The notes beneath the pieces are model-generated. The model searched no databases. It was not told the DNA's origin and worked only from the letters and a program-made list of their open reading frames with translations. 64,000 bases of DNA from Microvirga lupini. GTDB lineage: Bacteria; Pseudomonadota; Alphaproteobacteria; Rhizobiales; Beijerinckiaceae. The stretch spans positions 62,001 to 126,000 of the forward strand of contig NZ_JACHWB010000008.1 in assembly GCF_014191055.1 (NCBI RefSeq), written 5' to 3'. Below, piece by piece: positions 25,370 through 33,830 of this stretch. Within the stretch, counting starts at the first letter, position 1. Each line of letters starts with the position of its first letter. Both the position numbers and the translations under genes were made by a program.

Positions 25370-25750
25370 TCACTCCTGCGTCTCGGCCAAGGTCTTTCTC
25401 GCCTTCTCCCTGTGCTCTTCCGTGATTGAGCCGGCGACCTGCGTGATGGCTGCGGCGAGCACGGCGGCATCGTCGGCGAAGCCGATCAGGGGCAGAAGGT
25501 CCGTGATCGCGTCGGTCGGGAATACGAAATACGCGATGGCGCCCAGGAGAATCAGCTTCACGCGGCTGGGGGTCGACGGGTCGGTGGCGCAGTAGAAGGC
25601 GGCCACGAGATCCTCCGCAAAGGGGATCTTGCCCGCGACGTGCTTGAACTTCTGCCAGAAGCGGCGCTTGAGGCCCTCCTCGTCGCGAGTCGCCTGGCGC
25701 ATGGCCTCCATCTCGGCCTTGGAGAAAGGCTTCATGAAGGGTTCGCTCAT
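25370..25750 (-). CDS. YkvA family protein (DUF1232)
   Basis: 126 residues. The DUF1232 core is visible as [40 protein letters not shown] and [15 protein letters not shown]; the DxIPDFLP-like motif (here [10 protein letters not shown]) between two hydrophobic helices is characteristic. A small inner-membrane protein of unknown function. The ATG at 25750 is preferred because AAGGA precedes it at normal distance. Confidence 0.9.
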   Translation of the reverse strand: MSEPFMKPFSKAEMEAMRQATRDEEGLKRRFWQKFKHVAGKIPFAEDLVAAFYCATDPSTPSRVKLILLGAIAYFVFPTDAITDLLPLIGFADDAAVLAAAITQVAGSITEEHREKARKTLAETQE

Positions 25751-25830
25751 CCGGTCTGTTCCTTCCATGGTCTGCGTTCCCGTTCCGTCGAGGATACCGT
25801 AAGACGTGTCCCGACACAGGGAGAAAAGCG

Positions 25831-26616
25831 ATGAAGCTCGACAAATTGATGGCAGCCGTCGTCACCGGAGGCGCTTCGGGCCTCGGCGAGGCCACGGCCC
25901 GCATGCTTGCTGCCAGCGGCGCGAAGGTGGCCATTCTGGATATGAACGCCGAGCGCGGCGAGCAGGTTGCCAAGGAAATCGGCGCGGTCTTCTGCCGGGC
26001 CGACGTGACGGACGAGGCGTCCATCGATTCGGCGCTGGCTCAGGCCCGGGCCGCGAACGGCATCGAGCGCATCCTCGTCAACTGCGCTGGCATTGCGCCG
26101 GGCAAGCGCACGGTCTCGAAGAAGCGCGAGACCGGCGAGCTGATCCCGCACGATCTCGCGAGCTTCCGCCGCGCCGTCGAGATCAACCTGATCGGCACCT
26201 ATGCGATGATCTCGAAATGCGCCGCCGCGATGGCGGGCCTCGATCCCGTGACGCCGGACGGCGGGCGCGGCGTCATCGTCAACACCTCGTCGGTGGCGGC
26301 TCAGGACGGGCAGATCGGGCAGGCGGCCTATTCCGCCTCCAAGGGCGGCGTGCTGGGCCTGACGCTTCCCGTCGCGCGCGATCTCTCGGGCTTCGGCATC
26401 CGGGTGATGACCATCATGCCGGGCCTGTTCCACACGCCGCTCTTTGAAGGCATTGCCGAGGATTACCGCAAGGCCCTGGAAGCCAACGTGCCGTTCCCGT
26501 CGCGTCTCGGCCGCCCCGAGGAATATGCGAATCTCGTCAAGGCGATCATCGAGAACGACATGCTCAACGGCGAAGGCATCCGCCTCGACGGGGCGCTGCG
26601 CATGCAGCCGAAGTAA
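25831..26616 (+). CDS. Short-chain dehydrogenase (3-hydroxyacyl-CoA dehydrogenase type)
   Basis: 261 residues. Cofactor loop [10 protein letters not shown] near 12, Asp following the second strand (ILDMNAE) suggesting NAD rather than NADP, NCAGIAP near 85, catalytic Ser in NTSSVAA, Tyr-x3-Lys in YSASKGG near 170, and [11 protein letters not shown] near 200. The sequence pattern resembles type II 3-hydroxyacyl-CoA dehydrogenases (HSD17B10-like), which act in fatty-acid or branched-chain amino-acid breakdown. It is divergent from the YkvA gene and has no pathway partner alongside. Confidence 0.88.
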   Translation: MKLDKLMAAVVTGGASGLGEATARMLAASGAKVAILDMNAERGEQVAKEIGAVFCRADVTDEASIDSALAQARAANGIERILVNCAGIAPGKRTVSKKRETGELIPHDLASFRRAVEINLIGTYAMISKCAAAMAGLDPVTPDGGRGVIVNTSSVAAQDGQIGQAAYSASKGGVLGLTLPVARDLSGFGIRVMTIMPGLFHTPLFEGIAEDYRKALEANVPFPSRLGRPEEYANLVKAIIENDMLNGEGIRLDGALRMQPK

Positions 26617-26630
26617 GTCAGCATTCATAG

Positions 26631-26654
26631 GCAGGCTGTCGTTGTGACAGCCCG
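26631..26654. terminator. Hairpin between convergent genes, possible terminator
   Basis: Stem GGCTGTC / GACAGCC with a 5-base loop, midway in the 57-base gap between the convergent dehydrogenase and RTX genes. There is no U-tract on either side, so terminator function is tentative. Confidence 0.35.
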
Positions 26655-26673
26655 CCCGCTCCAGCGGTGGTGA

Positions 26674-27612
26674 CTATAGCACGAAGTCAGCATGAGTCAG
26701 GTTGAGGCCCTTGCCGAGCTTCGCCACTTGGATGGCGGCCTGGGCTCCCGTGCCATCGGCATCGAAATAGAGCTTCCCGTTGTCCACATTGTAGAAGATG
26801 CGGGTGTCCGCATCGCGGGCCAGGGCTCCGATGTGAAAAGCCTTTTCGGCCAGGAAGCCACCCTCTTTGGAGCTGCTGAGGCCAGGCCCCAGCAAGCTGA
26901 TCTTGTCCTGCCCTGCCGCGAAGTCAGTGATGGTATCGATGTTGCTGCGGCTCTTCGCCGACTTGAGAGCGAAGGCGAAGGTGTCACTGCCGCTGCCACC
27001 GGTGAGACGATCGTTGCCAAGCCCACCCGTCAGCAGGTCGTCGCCATCGCCGCCGTTGAGCAGGTCGTTGCCGATGCCACCATCCAGCACGTCGTTGCCG
27101 GCCCGGCCCCAGAGCGTATCGCGGCCTGCGTCACCGAAGAAGCTGTTGTCGACATCGTTGCCTTTGAGCGTATCGGCCTTGAGAGTGCCGATCAGGTTCT
27201 CGATCGACACGAAGGTCTTCGTGCCGACGCGCGTGTTCTGAGCGCCGGTGAGGGCGAAGTCCACCCGGGCGCCGCTTCGAGGCATCCACATGACTGTATC
27301 GGTCGACAAAGCGGCCGTATCGATGCCCTCGCCGCCATCGAGCAGGTCGTTGCCAGGACCGCCGATGAGCGTGTCGTTACCGGCGCCTCCATAGAGTTTG
27401 TCGTGACCGTCGGCTCCGCCGCGATTGCCGAGACCGAAGAGAAGGTCGTTGTTTGCGCCGCCATTGATGGTGTCGTCACCGCGGGTTGCAAACAGCACGT
27501 CCTTTCCGTCAGTGCCGTCCATGACGATGCTGAATTTCTCGGGTTCCGGCGGTGTTTGAGTCGGCTTTATCTTCTTGGGTGTGAGGATCGATTTTGCCAT
27601 TGGATTGCTCAT
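26674..27612 (-). CDS. RTX (hemolysin-type Ca-binding repeat) protein
   Basis: 312 residues with no signal peptide. Two blocks of glycine-rich nonapeptides, about residues 40-90 and 155-205, include YGGAGNDTL, GGPGNDLLDGG and GGDGDDLLTGGLGNDRL. These form a calcium-bound parallel beta-roll. The C-terminal region with DTITDFAAGQDKISL is the usual M10/serralysin-type C-terminal segment and carries the type I secretion signal. No hlyB, hlyD or tolC gene is in the window, so export would rely on a distant system. Start chosen at MSNPMAKS, after a weak GAAG site; MAKS four codons later is possible. Confidence 0.9.
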   Translation of the reverse strand: MSNPMAKSILTPKKIKPTQTPPEPEKFSIVMDGTDGKDVLFATRGDDTINGGANNDLLFGLGNRGGADGHDKLYGGAGNDTLIGGPGNDLLDGGEGIDTAALSTDTVMWMPRSGARVDFALTGAQNTRVGTKTFVSIENLIGTLKADTLKGNDVDNSFFGDAGRDTLWGRAGNDVLDGGIGNDLLNGGDGDDLLTGGLGNDRLTGGSGSDTFAFALKSAKSRSNIDTITDFAAGQDKISLLGPGLSSSKEGGFLAEKAFHIGALARDADTRIFYNVDNGKLYFDADGTGAQAAIQVAKLGKGLNLTHADFVL

Positions 27613-27639
27613 AACTTCATAAAGCATTGCATAATTAGC

Positions 27640-27850
27640 AACAAAGTTACATTAAATGATGATAGTGGGATTCAGTCAAGTTGAAATTGCAGAAAATGTT
27701 CTTTAATATTGTAACAACACAGAAAAGAGAGTAAATTTTGGAATATAATCGTATTAATTACTCTCTAAATTTAATTACTCTCTAAATAGAGAGTGAGAAG
27801 CCAAGATATCTCAACAATTCAAGAAAATATTCTATTGATAGAGAGTATGA
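27640..27850. promoter_or_regulatory. AT-rich upstream region with repeated ACTCTCTA / TAGAGAGT motifs
   Basis: A markedly AT-rich stretch upstream of the RTX gene. The octamer-like motif TTACTCTCTAAA occurs at 27757-27768 and 27774-27785, and its reverse complement type AGAGAGT at 27727-27733, 27788-27794 and 27840-27846. The two direct copies are 17 bases apart, and the second adjoins an inverted copy, forming ACTCTCTAAATAGAGAGT. This looks like a cluster of regulator sites or an H-NS-like target, controlling the minus-strand RTX gene. No gene is encoded here. Confidence 0.55.
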
Positions 27851-27870
27851 TCTTTGAGTGACGATAGTCC

Positions 27871-28275
27871 TCAGGCAACCTTGCCCCGATGCTCAGTAAG
27901 GCTCCTGACATCCGAGATGCAGAGCCAGCGCTCGCGGCGCTTGGCACAGGCTTCATAGGTGGGCGTGAACAGGTTCGGCTCGTCGAAGGCGCCGAGCTTG
28001 ATCTCGATCTCGTCGCCCGCATCCCGGTCGAACACCTGCGAGCCGCAGACGGGGCAGAAGCAGCGCTCGGATTCCGGCGTGGCAGACCAAGTCTTCGTTT
28101 CACCCGTGATCGTCACCTGATCGACAGGGTAGATCACGAACCCGTTGAAGGGCGCGCCGCTGATCTTGCGGCAGGTCATGCAATGGCACAGGCCAACGCG
28201 CTTCGGTTCGCCTTGAGTCTGGAACGTCAGCTGGCCGCAGGCGCAGCCGCCCGTCAGGATGCGGGGCTCAGCCAT
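27871..28275 (-). CDS. GFA (CENP-V/GFA) family zinc protein
   Basis: 134 residues. Zinc-binding cysteines are arranged GGCACGQL near 10, CHCMTCRK near 30 and CFCPVCGS near 72, the three Cys sets of the GFA fold first described in glutathione-dependent formaldehyde-activating enzyme. Most single-domain members have no proven activity on S-hydroxymethylglutathione. It is 3 bases downstream of phhB, so the two are probably co-transcribed. Confidence 0.92.
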   Translation of the reverse strand: MAEPRILTGGCACGQLTFQTQGEPKRVGLCHCMTCRKISGAPFNGFVIYPVDQVTITGETKTWSATPESERCFCPVCGSQVFDRDAGDEIEIKLGAFDEPNLFTPTYEACAKRRERWLCISDVRSLTEHRGKVA

Positions 28276-28278
28276 GGC

Positions 28279-28581
28279 CTACCTCTTCGTCAGCCCGGCG
28301 GCCATCTGGTCCATGCGCTGCGCGAGTTCGACATCGCGACGCGTGAGGCCCTTGGCATCATGGGACGCGAGGGTGACCTCGACCCGGTTGTAGGTGTTCG
28401 ACCATTCGGGGTGGTGGTTCATCGCCTCGGCGGCGAGCGCCACGCGGGTCATCCAGCCGAAAGCCGCGCTGAAATCGTCGAAGACATAGCGCTTCGTGAT
28501 CGCGTCGCGGCCTTCGACCATCGCCCAGCCGTCGAGGGCGGGCAGCAGTTCCTGGCGCTCAGAATCGGATAATCGGGGCAT
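28279..28581 (-). CDS. phhB: Pterin-4a-carbinolamine dehydratase
   Basis: 100 residues with the family motif [20 protein letters not shown] (catalytic His-His and a third His replaced region SHDAKGLT) and ALDGW near the N-terminus. The enzyme dehydrates 4a-hydroxytetrahydrobiopterin formed by aromatic amino-acid hydroxylases; no phenylalanine hydroxylase gene is in the window. The ATG at 28581 follows AAGGTGAGA; a GTG four codons upstream lies inside that site. Confidence 0.93.
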   Translation of the reverse strand: MPRLSDSERQELLPALDGWAMVEGRDAITKRYVFDDFSAAFGWMTRVALAAEAMNHHPEWSNTYNRVEVTLASHDAKGLTRRDVELAQRMDQMAAGLTKR

Positions 28582-28615
28582 CGGCGGTCTCACCTTGAGA
28601 AAACATGTCTCCTAA

Positions 28616-28750
28616 AGCATCGAACCCAAAAGTGGATTTGCACTTTTGGGGTCCATCCGATGCTTCCTCCATGAATGAGAGCATCGTTCGGAGCGGAAAA
28701 CCGGGGCCACTTTTCGCTAGCGCGGCCCGCTGGGTCCGCACGATGCTCTA
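28616..28750. repeat. Dispersed palindromic repeat, family B, copy 3
   Basis: Two-module copy. Module one is GCATCG, CCCAAAAGTGG, a 5-base loop, CACTTTTGGGG, CCGATGC. Module two starts GCATCGTTCGGAG and ends GGTCCGCACGATGCTCTA. It fills most of the 202-base gap between phhB and the yeiH-type gene. Confidence 0.9.
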
Positions 28751-28783
28751 GTGATGACGCCGCAACGCACAGTTTCAAGGGCA

Positions 28784-29800
28784 TCACGCGATGCCGAGCA
28801 GCCGGATGAGCCCCAGGCTGATCGCGATCAGCACCAGAAGAGAAAGCGTCACGGCGAGCGTCACCCGCCCGCCGACCTTAGCCAGCACCTTGAGATCCAC
28901 GCCAAGCCCCAGGGCCGCCATCGAGATGATTGTGAGAAGAGTTGCAGTCGGCATCACGACCTGCAGGAGCGCCTCGGGAATGGCACCGAGGGAGCGCAGC
29001 AGTGCGAGGCCTAGGAAGCCGATGATGAACCAAGGCACAAGCCGGCCAAAAGCAAGGCTTGGTTTCGCTCCTTCCGCCTGTCGGCCTACCACGACCGATA
29101 GCGCGATCACCACCGGACCCAGCATCAGCACACGCACGAGCTTCACGAGGGTGCCGAGCTGTGTGCTCACAAGGCCGACCGGCACCGTGGCGGCGAGCAC
29201 CTGCGGCACGGCGTAAACGGTCAAGCCCGCCAGCACGCCGTACTGCGTCATCGACAGGCCGATGAGCGGCACCAGCACGGGCAGGGCGAGCACGACGATC
29301 ACGCCCAGAATGGCCGTGAAGGCGATGGAGGAGGCCACATCCGCAGGTCTCGCGCCGATCACTGGCGCAACCGCCGCAATCGCCGAGTTGCCGCAGATCG
29401 CGTTGCCGCAAGCCACCAGCACCGCCATGCGCTTCGGCAGGCCGAGCACCCGCCCGATGGCATAGCCGGCGCCAAGGGCCAGGACCACCACGACGGCAAT
29501 GCCCAGGATGAGGCCAAGGCCCGCATCGAGCACCGCCTGGAAGCTGATCGAAGCGCCAAGCAGCATCACGGCGATCTCGAGCAGGGTTTTGGCGGAAAAC
29601 CCGATGCCGGGAGCCCAGCGCCTGTCAGGGCTCCATAGGGTTCGAACAATAGTGCCGAGCAGAATCGCGATGACGAGAGCCTCAAGCCAGGGCCGGCCGG
29701 TCCAATGCTCCTCGATCCACTGGAGACCCATGGCGGCGAACGCAATCGCTGCGCAAAGGGCAACGCCCGGCGCCAGTTGCGCGATGCGGTTGGAGATCAT
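28784..29800 (-). CDS. YeiH/UPF0324 family membrane transporter
   Basis: 338 residues, about 10-11 hydrophobic segments. Family marks: LLEIAVMLLGASISFQAVLDAG near 75-95 in pieces, the half-loop CGNAICGNSAIAA near 130 and FTAILGVIVVLALP near 160. Members are annotated as putative sulfate exporters because some are co-regulated with sulfur metabolism, but the substrate is unproven. No LysR-type regulator is adjacent. Confidence 0.92.
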   Translation of the reverse strand: MISNRIAQLAPGVALCAAIAFAAMGLQWIEEHWTGRPWLEALVIAILLGTIVRTLWSPDRRWAPGIGFSAKTLLEIAVMLLGASISFQAVLDAGLGLILGIAVVVVLALGAGYAIGRVLGLPKRMAVLVACGNAICGNSAIAAVAPVIGARPADVASSIAFTAILGVIVVLALPVLVPLIGLSMTQYGVLAGLTVYAVPQVLAATVPVGLVSTQLGTLVKLVRVLMLGPVVIALSVVVGRQAEGAKPSLAFGRLVPWFIIGFLGLALLRSLGAIPEALLQVVMPTATLLTIISMAALGLGVDLKVLAKVGGRVTLAVTLSLLVLIAISLGLIRLLGIA

Positions 29801-29936
29801 GGGATCGGTTCAGTCCTGGTGTCGTGAGAGGGGCTATTCCCAAGACATGACGGATGCAAGTGTGAAAAGCGGCAGTGTCATCCTCAGGACAAGCCGAAGG
29901 CGAGCCCGGAATGACAATGGGGATTCTGGTGCACAC

Positions 29937-30527
29937 TCAAACTGCGAACCCGTCCTCGATCGCGCGCCAGTCCTGCGTCAGCGTGAACGTGCTGCGATCG
30001 ATGACGATGAAGCATCCGCCGCCGGGATGCTGCGGGCGGCTTTCCTGCCCGATCTCGACCTGCTGCAGATGAGCGGTGAGCAGGCAGCCGACGGCGCCGT
30101 GGGAGACGACTACGATGTCACCGGAGGTCTGGTCCTCCCGCAGGATTCTGCCGACGGCGGTCACGATCCGTGTCTGCGCGTCGATGGCGCGCTCCCAGCC
30201 GCGAATGCTCTCGTGCGGCCGCCCGAAGAATTCACGCACCACCGTCCAGAATTCCGGCGGGGCGATGAAGCCCGTGGACGAGCGGTCGTTCTCGCCGAGA
30301 TCGTCGTGCGCTTTGTAGGAAAGTCCGAGCCGCTCGGCCACGATCGCGGCACCATCCGTGGCCTTGCGCTCCGTGCTGGCATGGACGGCCGTGACGTTGC
30401 GGTCTGCGAGCAGATCCACGAACCGCTCCATGCGGGCGCGCCCAATGGCGTTCAGAGGCCATTCGGGGATCGGTTGGCTTGGATCGATGACGACTTCCGG
30501 ATGGGTGATGAAGATAAGAGACGCCAT
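29937..30527 (-). CDS. Histidine phosphatase superfamily protein with variant active site
   Basis: 196 residues. The usual N-terminal RHG motif is replaced by ITHPEV near residue 7, keeping the His but not the Arg or Gly. Later elements remain: STERKATDGA near 55, a DLGENDRSSTGF acid region near 80 and the second His in VVSHGAVG near 145. These fit a subfamily of the phosphoglycerate-mutase-like fold. Start set at MASLIFITHP. Loss of the phosphate-binding Arg raises doubt about normal phosphatase activity. Confidence 0.82.
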   Translation of the reverse strand: MASLIFITHPEVVIDPSQPIPEWPLNAIGRARMERFVDLLADRNVTAVHASTERKATDGAAIVAERLGLSYKAHDDLGENDRSSTGFIAPPEFWTVVREFFGRPHESIRGWERAIDAQTRIVTAVGRILREDQTSGDIVVVSHGAVGCLLTAHLQQVEIGQESRPQHPGGGCFIVIDRSTFTLTQDWRAIEDGFAV

Positions 30528-30565
30528 GAGCAGGCTGTAACAGGCCTGCATCAGGAGATCGAGGC

Positions 30566-31102
30566 CTAGCTTAAGGGATAAGCCGCCTCGATCACGTAGG
30601 GCCCACCGCCCACGGAGGCGCGGGACGAGTAGAGCACGAACCGGTCGGCCGTGAAGGTGAGCCTGGGAAAGTGGCCGCGGGTTGCGATGTAATCCGCCAC
30701 ATCGACAGGTGAGACGTGTTTCAGGCGCGCCAGGGTGATGTGCGGGGTGAACTTGCGCGTCTCAGGGTTCAGGCCGACCTGGCGTAGGAGGCGTTCCTGC
30801 TCCGCCTGCAGCTCGTTCAGCTCGCCGTTGCCGGAGGTTCGGGCGAAAACCGCCCGAGGCTTTCCCCCGCCGAAGCTGTCGAGCCCATCGATAGTGATGG
30901 TGACCGGAGCCCGTTGGCGCCTCTCGCCGAGAATCGACGTGACATCGTCGGCCATGCGCTCATCGATATCGCCGATGAAGCGCAGGGTCAGGTGGTAGTT
31001 CTCAGGGTCGATCCAGCGTGCACCGGGAAGCCCACCGCGAAAGCTCGACAACGCCAAGGCGATCTCGGGCGGAATCTCGATGCCGGTGAACAGGCGTGGC
31101 AT
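30566..31102 (-). CDS. thpR: RNA 2',3'-cyclic phosphodiesterase ThpR
   Basis: 178 residues of the 2H phosphoesterase fold with both HxTx motifs, HLTLRFIG near 37 and HITLARL near 120. The opening MPRLFTGIEIP is typical. ThpR opens 2',3'-cyclic phosphates on RNA to 2'-phosphates. It lies 38 bases upstream, in transcription order, of the histidine phosphatase gene. Confidence 0.93.
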   Translation of the reverse strand: MPRLFTGIEIPPEIALALSSFRGGLPGARWIDPENYHLTLRFIGDIDERMADDVTSILGERRQRAPVTITIDGLDSFGGGKPRAVFARTSGNGELNELQAEQERLLRQVGLNPETRKFTPHITLARLKHVSPVDVADYIATRGHFPRLTFTADRFVLYSSRASVGGGPYVIEAAYPLS

Positions 31103-31170
31103 GCGGCACCTCCCGAGGTTGCTGATGTCGATTCAGACGATTGGTGCGAGGGGTTTGTTCCGGATCCTCA

Positions 31171-31274
31171 GGTGTCATCCCCGGCGGTCCGTAGGACCGG
31201 GAAGGGGATCCACGATCATCCGCAGCGCTATGGATTCCCTTCCCCTCCGCTACGCTCCGGCCGGGAATGACACC
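31171..31274. repeat. Dispersed palindromic repeat, family C, copy 1
   Basis: Ends GGTGTCATCCCCGG and CCGGGAATGACACC; inside are GGGAAGGGGATC and its mate ATTCCCTTCCCCTCCG. Other copies: 47461-47560 and 60541-60640. It ends 9 bases from the stop codon of the aldo/keto reductase. Confidence 0.88.
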
Positions 31275-31283
31275 GGGGTGTCG

Positions 31284-32327
31284 TCACGGACACGGATTGC
31301 AGTGCTCGACGTGGATGGCGTCGATGCGCTTCTCCAGTTCCGGCGTGATCGTGACGTCGATGGAGGCGATGTCCGTCTTCAGCTGCTCCATGGAGGTGGC
31401 GCCGATGATGTTGGACGTCACGAACGCGCGGGAGTTGACGAAGGCCAGTGCCATCTGGGCCGGGTCGAGGCCGAATTCCTTGGCCAGCGCGATGTACTTG
31501 CGGATCGCCGCCTCGGCGGTCGGGTTCTCGTAACGCTGGCCGCGCTCGAACAGGGTCGTGCGTGCGCCGGCCGGGCGTGCGCCGTCGAGATACTTGCCCG
31601 TGAGATAGCCTTGAGCCAACGGCGAATAGGCGAGCAGGCTCACGTTCTCATGCATCGTCACCTCGGCCAGAGCCACCTCATAGGTGCGGTTGAGGAGGTT
31701 GTAGGCGTTCTGAATCGACTGCACCCGCGCCAGTCCCTTGGCGTCCGCGTGCTTGAGGAAGGTCATGGTGCCCCAGGCACTCTCGTTGGAGAGGCCGAAA
31801 TGACGGATCTTTCCTGCCTTCACCAGGTCGGTCATGATCTCGACCGTCTCGGCGATGGGATGGGAGGGGCCGTCCTGATGGCGGAAGATCGTCGGATTCG
31901 AGCCCCAGGGCATGGGCCGGTCGGGCCAGTGGATCTGGTAGAGGTCGATGTAGTCGGTCTGGAGCCGCTTGAGGCTCTTGTTCACCGCCTCCTCGATCTG
32001 CTTGCGCGACAGCTCCGCCTTGGAGCCGTCGTCGCGGAACCAAGTGTTGTCGGACCGCCCCACCACCTTTGAGGCGAGGATCACCTTGTCGCGGGTGCCG
32101 CGGGACTTGAACCAGGAGCCGATGATCCGCTCCGTCGAGCCTTGGGTCTCCGCGCGGGGCGGGATCGAATAGAGCTCGGCGGTGTCGAAGAAGTTGACGC
32201 CCTGGTCGAGGGCATAATCCATCTGCGCGTGACCATCGGTCTCCGTGTTCTGCTGGCCCCAGGTCATCGTGCCAAGGCAGATGAGGCTGACATTGAGGTC
32301 CGTGCGGCCGAGGCGGCGGTATTCCAT
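31284..32327 (-). CDS. Aldo/keto reductase (Tas/YajO type)
   Basis: 347 residues. MEYRRLGRTDLNVS, GVNFFDTAELY (catalytic Asp and Tyr), the catalytic Lys in VILASKVVG, DLYQIHWPD with the active-site His, and the NADPH segment NIIGATSMEQLK near 305. The pattern matches E. coli Tas-like NADPH-dependent reductases, probably acting on aldehydes or ketones. GAGGAG lies 9 bases before the ATG at 32327, and only 3 before the next ATG upstream, so the inner start is chosen. Confidence 0.93.
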   Translation of the reverse strand: MEYRRLGRTDLNVSLICLGTMTWGQQNTETDGHAQMDYALDQGVNFFDTAELYSIPPRAETQGSTERIIGSWFKSRGTRDKVILASKVVGRSDNTWFRDDGSKAELSRKQIEEAVNKSLKRLQTDYIDLYQIHWPDRPMPWGSNPTIFRHQDGPSHPIAETVEIMTDLVKAGKIRHFGLSNESAWGTMTFLKHADAKGLARVQSIQNAYNLLNRTYEVALAEVTMHENVSLLAYSPLAQGYLTGKYLDGARPAGARTTLFERGQRYENPTAEAAIRKYIALAKEFGLDPAQMALAFVNSRAFVTSNIIGATSMEQLKTDIASIDVTITPELEKRIDAIHVEHCNPCP

Positions 32328-32392
32328 AGGCATAAGCTCCTCACGACGGTAATCGCCGCCGCGTTCAGGCAGGAAGGGGGCGCCGACCGGGA

Positions 32393-33055
32393 TCAGCGCT
32401 GGGCAAGACGGGCGAGAAAGCTCTCGACGGTGGGCAGGATGCGCTCGACGATGATCTCTACGCCCTTGGCCGTCGGGTGCAGGCCGTCGGGCAGGTTGAG
32501 GGACCGCTCGCCGGCGACTCCGTCCAGAAAGAACGGGTAGAGCACAAGGTCGTGCTTCTTCGCAATGTCCGGATACACGCTGTCGAACTTCTGCACGTAG
32601 TCCGGCCCGAGATTGCGCGAGGCATACATGCCGGCCAGCATGACTGGGATGTTGCGGCTTTTAAGCTGCTCGACGATGGCTTCCAGGTTTTTGCGGGCGA
32701 GCGCCGGGTCGAGCCCGCGCAGCATGTCATTGGCGCCGAGTTCCAGGATCACCCCATCGGTGCCGTCGGGAACCGACCAATCGAGCCGGTCGAGGCCGCC
32801 GGAGGTGGTATCGCCGGAGACGCCTGCATTGGCGACTTCCACCTTGTACCCCTTGGCCTTGAGCGCCCGCTCCAGCACCACCGGGAAGGCGGCCTCCTGC
32901 GGCAGGCCATAGCCTGCGCTCAGACTGTCGCCCAGGGCCACGAGGCGGATCGGCTGGCTCTGCGCCTGAGTGGCCGGAAGAGGGGCGATCATGGCGGCAA
33001 GCGCCGCCGCACACGCAAAAATGATCGTCATGAATGGGCCGGATTGGCGCTTCAT
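32393..33055 (-). CDS. tesA: TesA-like periplasmic esterase/lysophospholipase (SGNH hydrolase)
   Basis: 220 residues: signal peptide (MKRQSGPFMTIIFACAAALAAM..ATQAQ), then block I GDSLSAGYGL with the nucleophile Ser, NAGVSGDT (block II Gly), LGANDMLRG (block III Asn) and DGLHPTAKG (block V Asp-x2-His). TesA family enzymes hydrolyse acyl-thioesters and lysophospholipids in the periplasm. It is divergent from ybbA-ybbP, the same conserved neighbourhood as tesA-ybbA-ybbP in E. coli, there in the same relation. Confidence 0.93.
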   Translation of the reverse strand: MKRQSGPFMTIIFACAAALAAMIAPLPATQAQSQPIRLVALGDSLSAGYGLPQEAAFPVVLERALKAKGYKVEVANAGVSGDTTSGGLDRLDWSVPDGTDGVILELGANDMLRGLDPALARKNLEAIVEQLKSRNIPVMLAGMYASRNLGPDYVQKFDSVYPDIAKKHDLVLYPFFLDGVAGERSLNLPDGLHPTAKGVEIIVERILPTVESFLARLAQR

Positions 33056-33127
33056 CGATAGGCTTCCCATATCTGCCGGACTAGAACCGGGAAAATTTCA
33101 AGTTTCCAACAGATCGGGTGAACGGGC

Positions 33128-33820
33128 ATGCAGGACAAGGCCATCGCGCTGCACGATGTCGATTTGAGCCTCGGGCGCGGGGCCGCGCGGGTGCATATCC
33201 TCAAGGGCATCTCCCTCGATATCCCCAAAGGCGAGGCGGTGGGGCTCGTCGGTCCTTCAGGCTCGGGCAAGTCGACCCTGCTCATGACCATGGCCGGCCT
33301 TGAGCGCCCCGATTCGGGAAAGGTCGTCGTCGACGGCACCGATTTGTCGGGCCTCGACGAGGATGCGCTGGCGCGGTTCCGGGGCCGGCGCATCGGCATC
33401 GTGTTCCAGTCCTTCCACCTCGTGCCCACCATGACGGCCCTGGAAAACGTGGCGCTGCCCCTGGAGCTTGCCGGGGAGGACGACGCTTTCGAGCGGGCTG
33501 AGGCCGAACTGCAGGCCGTAGGCCTTAGCCATCGTCTCCATCACTATCCGGCGCAGCTCTCGGGTGGCGAACAGCAGCGGGTGGCGATTGCCCGCGCCAT
33601 CGTGCCTAATCCGGCCATCCTCGTGGCCGACGAGCCCACCGGCAACCTCGACGAGAACACGGGCGGGTCCATCGTCGATCTGCTCTTTGCCCTCAAGCGC
33701 GACCGCGGCGCCACCCTGGTTCTGGTGACCCACGATCTCAACCTCGCCCGCCTCTGCGACCGCATGGTGCGCCTGCGCTCTGGCCAGCTGGAGGCCGATG
33801 CCGCCTCCGCCGTGGCGTAA
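33128..33820 (+). CDS. ybbA: ABC transporter ATP-binding protein YbbA (LolD-like)
   Basis: 230 residues: Walker A GPSGSGKST near 43, Q-loop VFQSFHLVPTMTALENV, signature LSGGEQQRVAIARA, Walker B ILVADEPTGNLD and switch VTHD. Belongs to the MacB/LolD class that works with FtsX-type permeases in mechanotransmission or lipid/lipoprotein handling. Followed after 10 bases by the ybbP permease gene. Confidence 0.94.
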   Translation: MQDKAIALHDVDLSLGRGAARVHILKGISLDIPKGEAVGLVGPSGSGKSTLLMTMAGLERPDSGKVVVDGTDLSGLDEDALARFRGRRIGIVFQSFHLVPTMTALENVALPLELAGEDDAFERAEAELQAVGLSHRLHHYPAQLSGGEQQRVAIARAIVPNPAILVADEPTGNLDENTGGSIVDLLFALKRDRGATLVLVTHDLNLARLCDRMVRLRSGQLEADAASAVA

Positions 33821-33830
33821 GGAAAAACCC

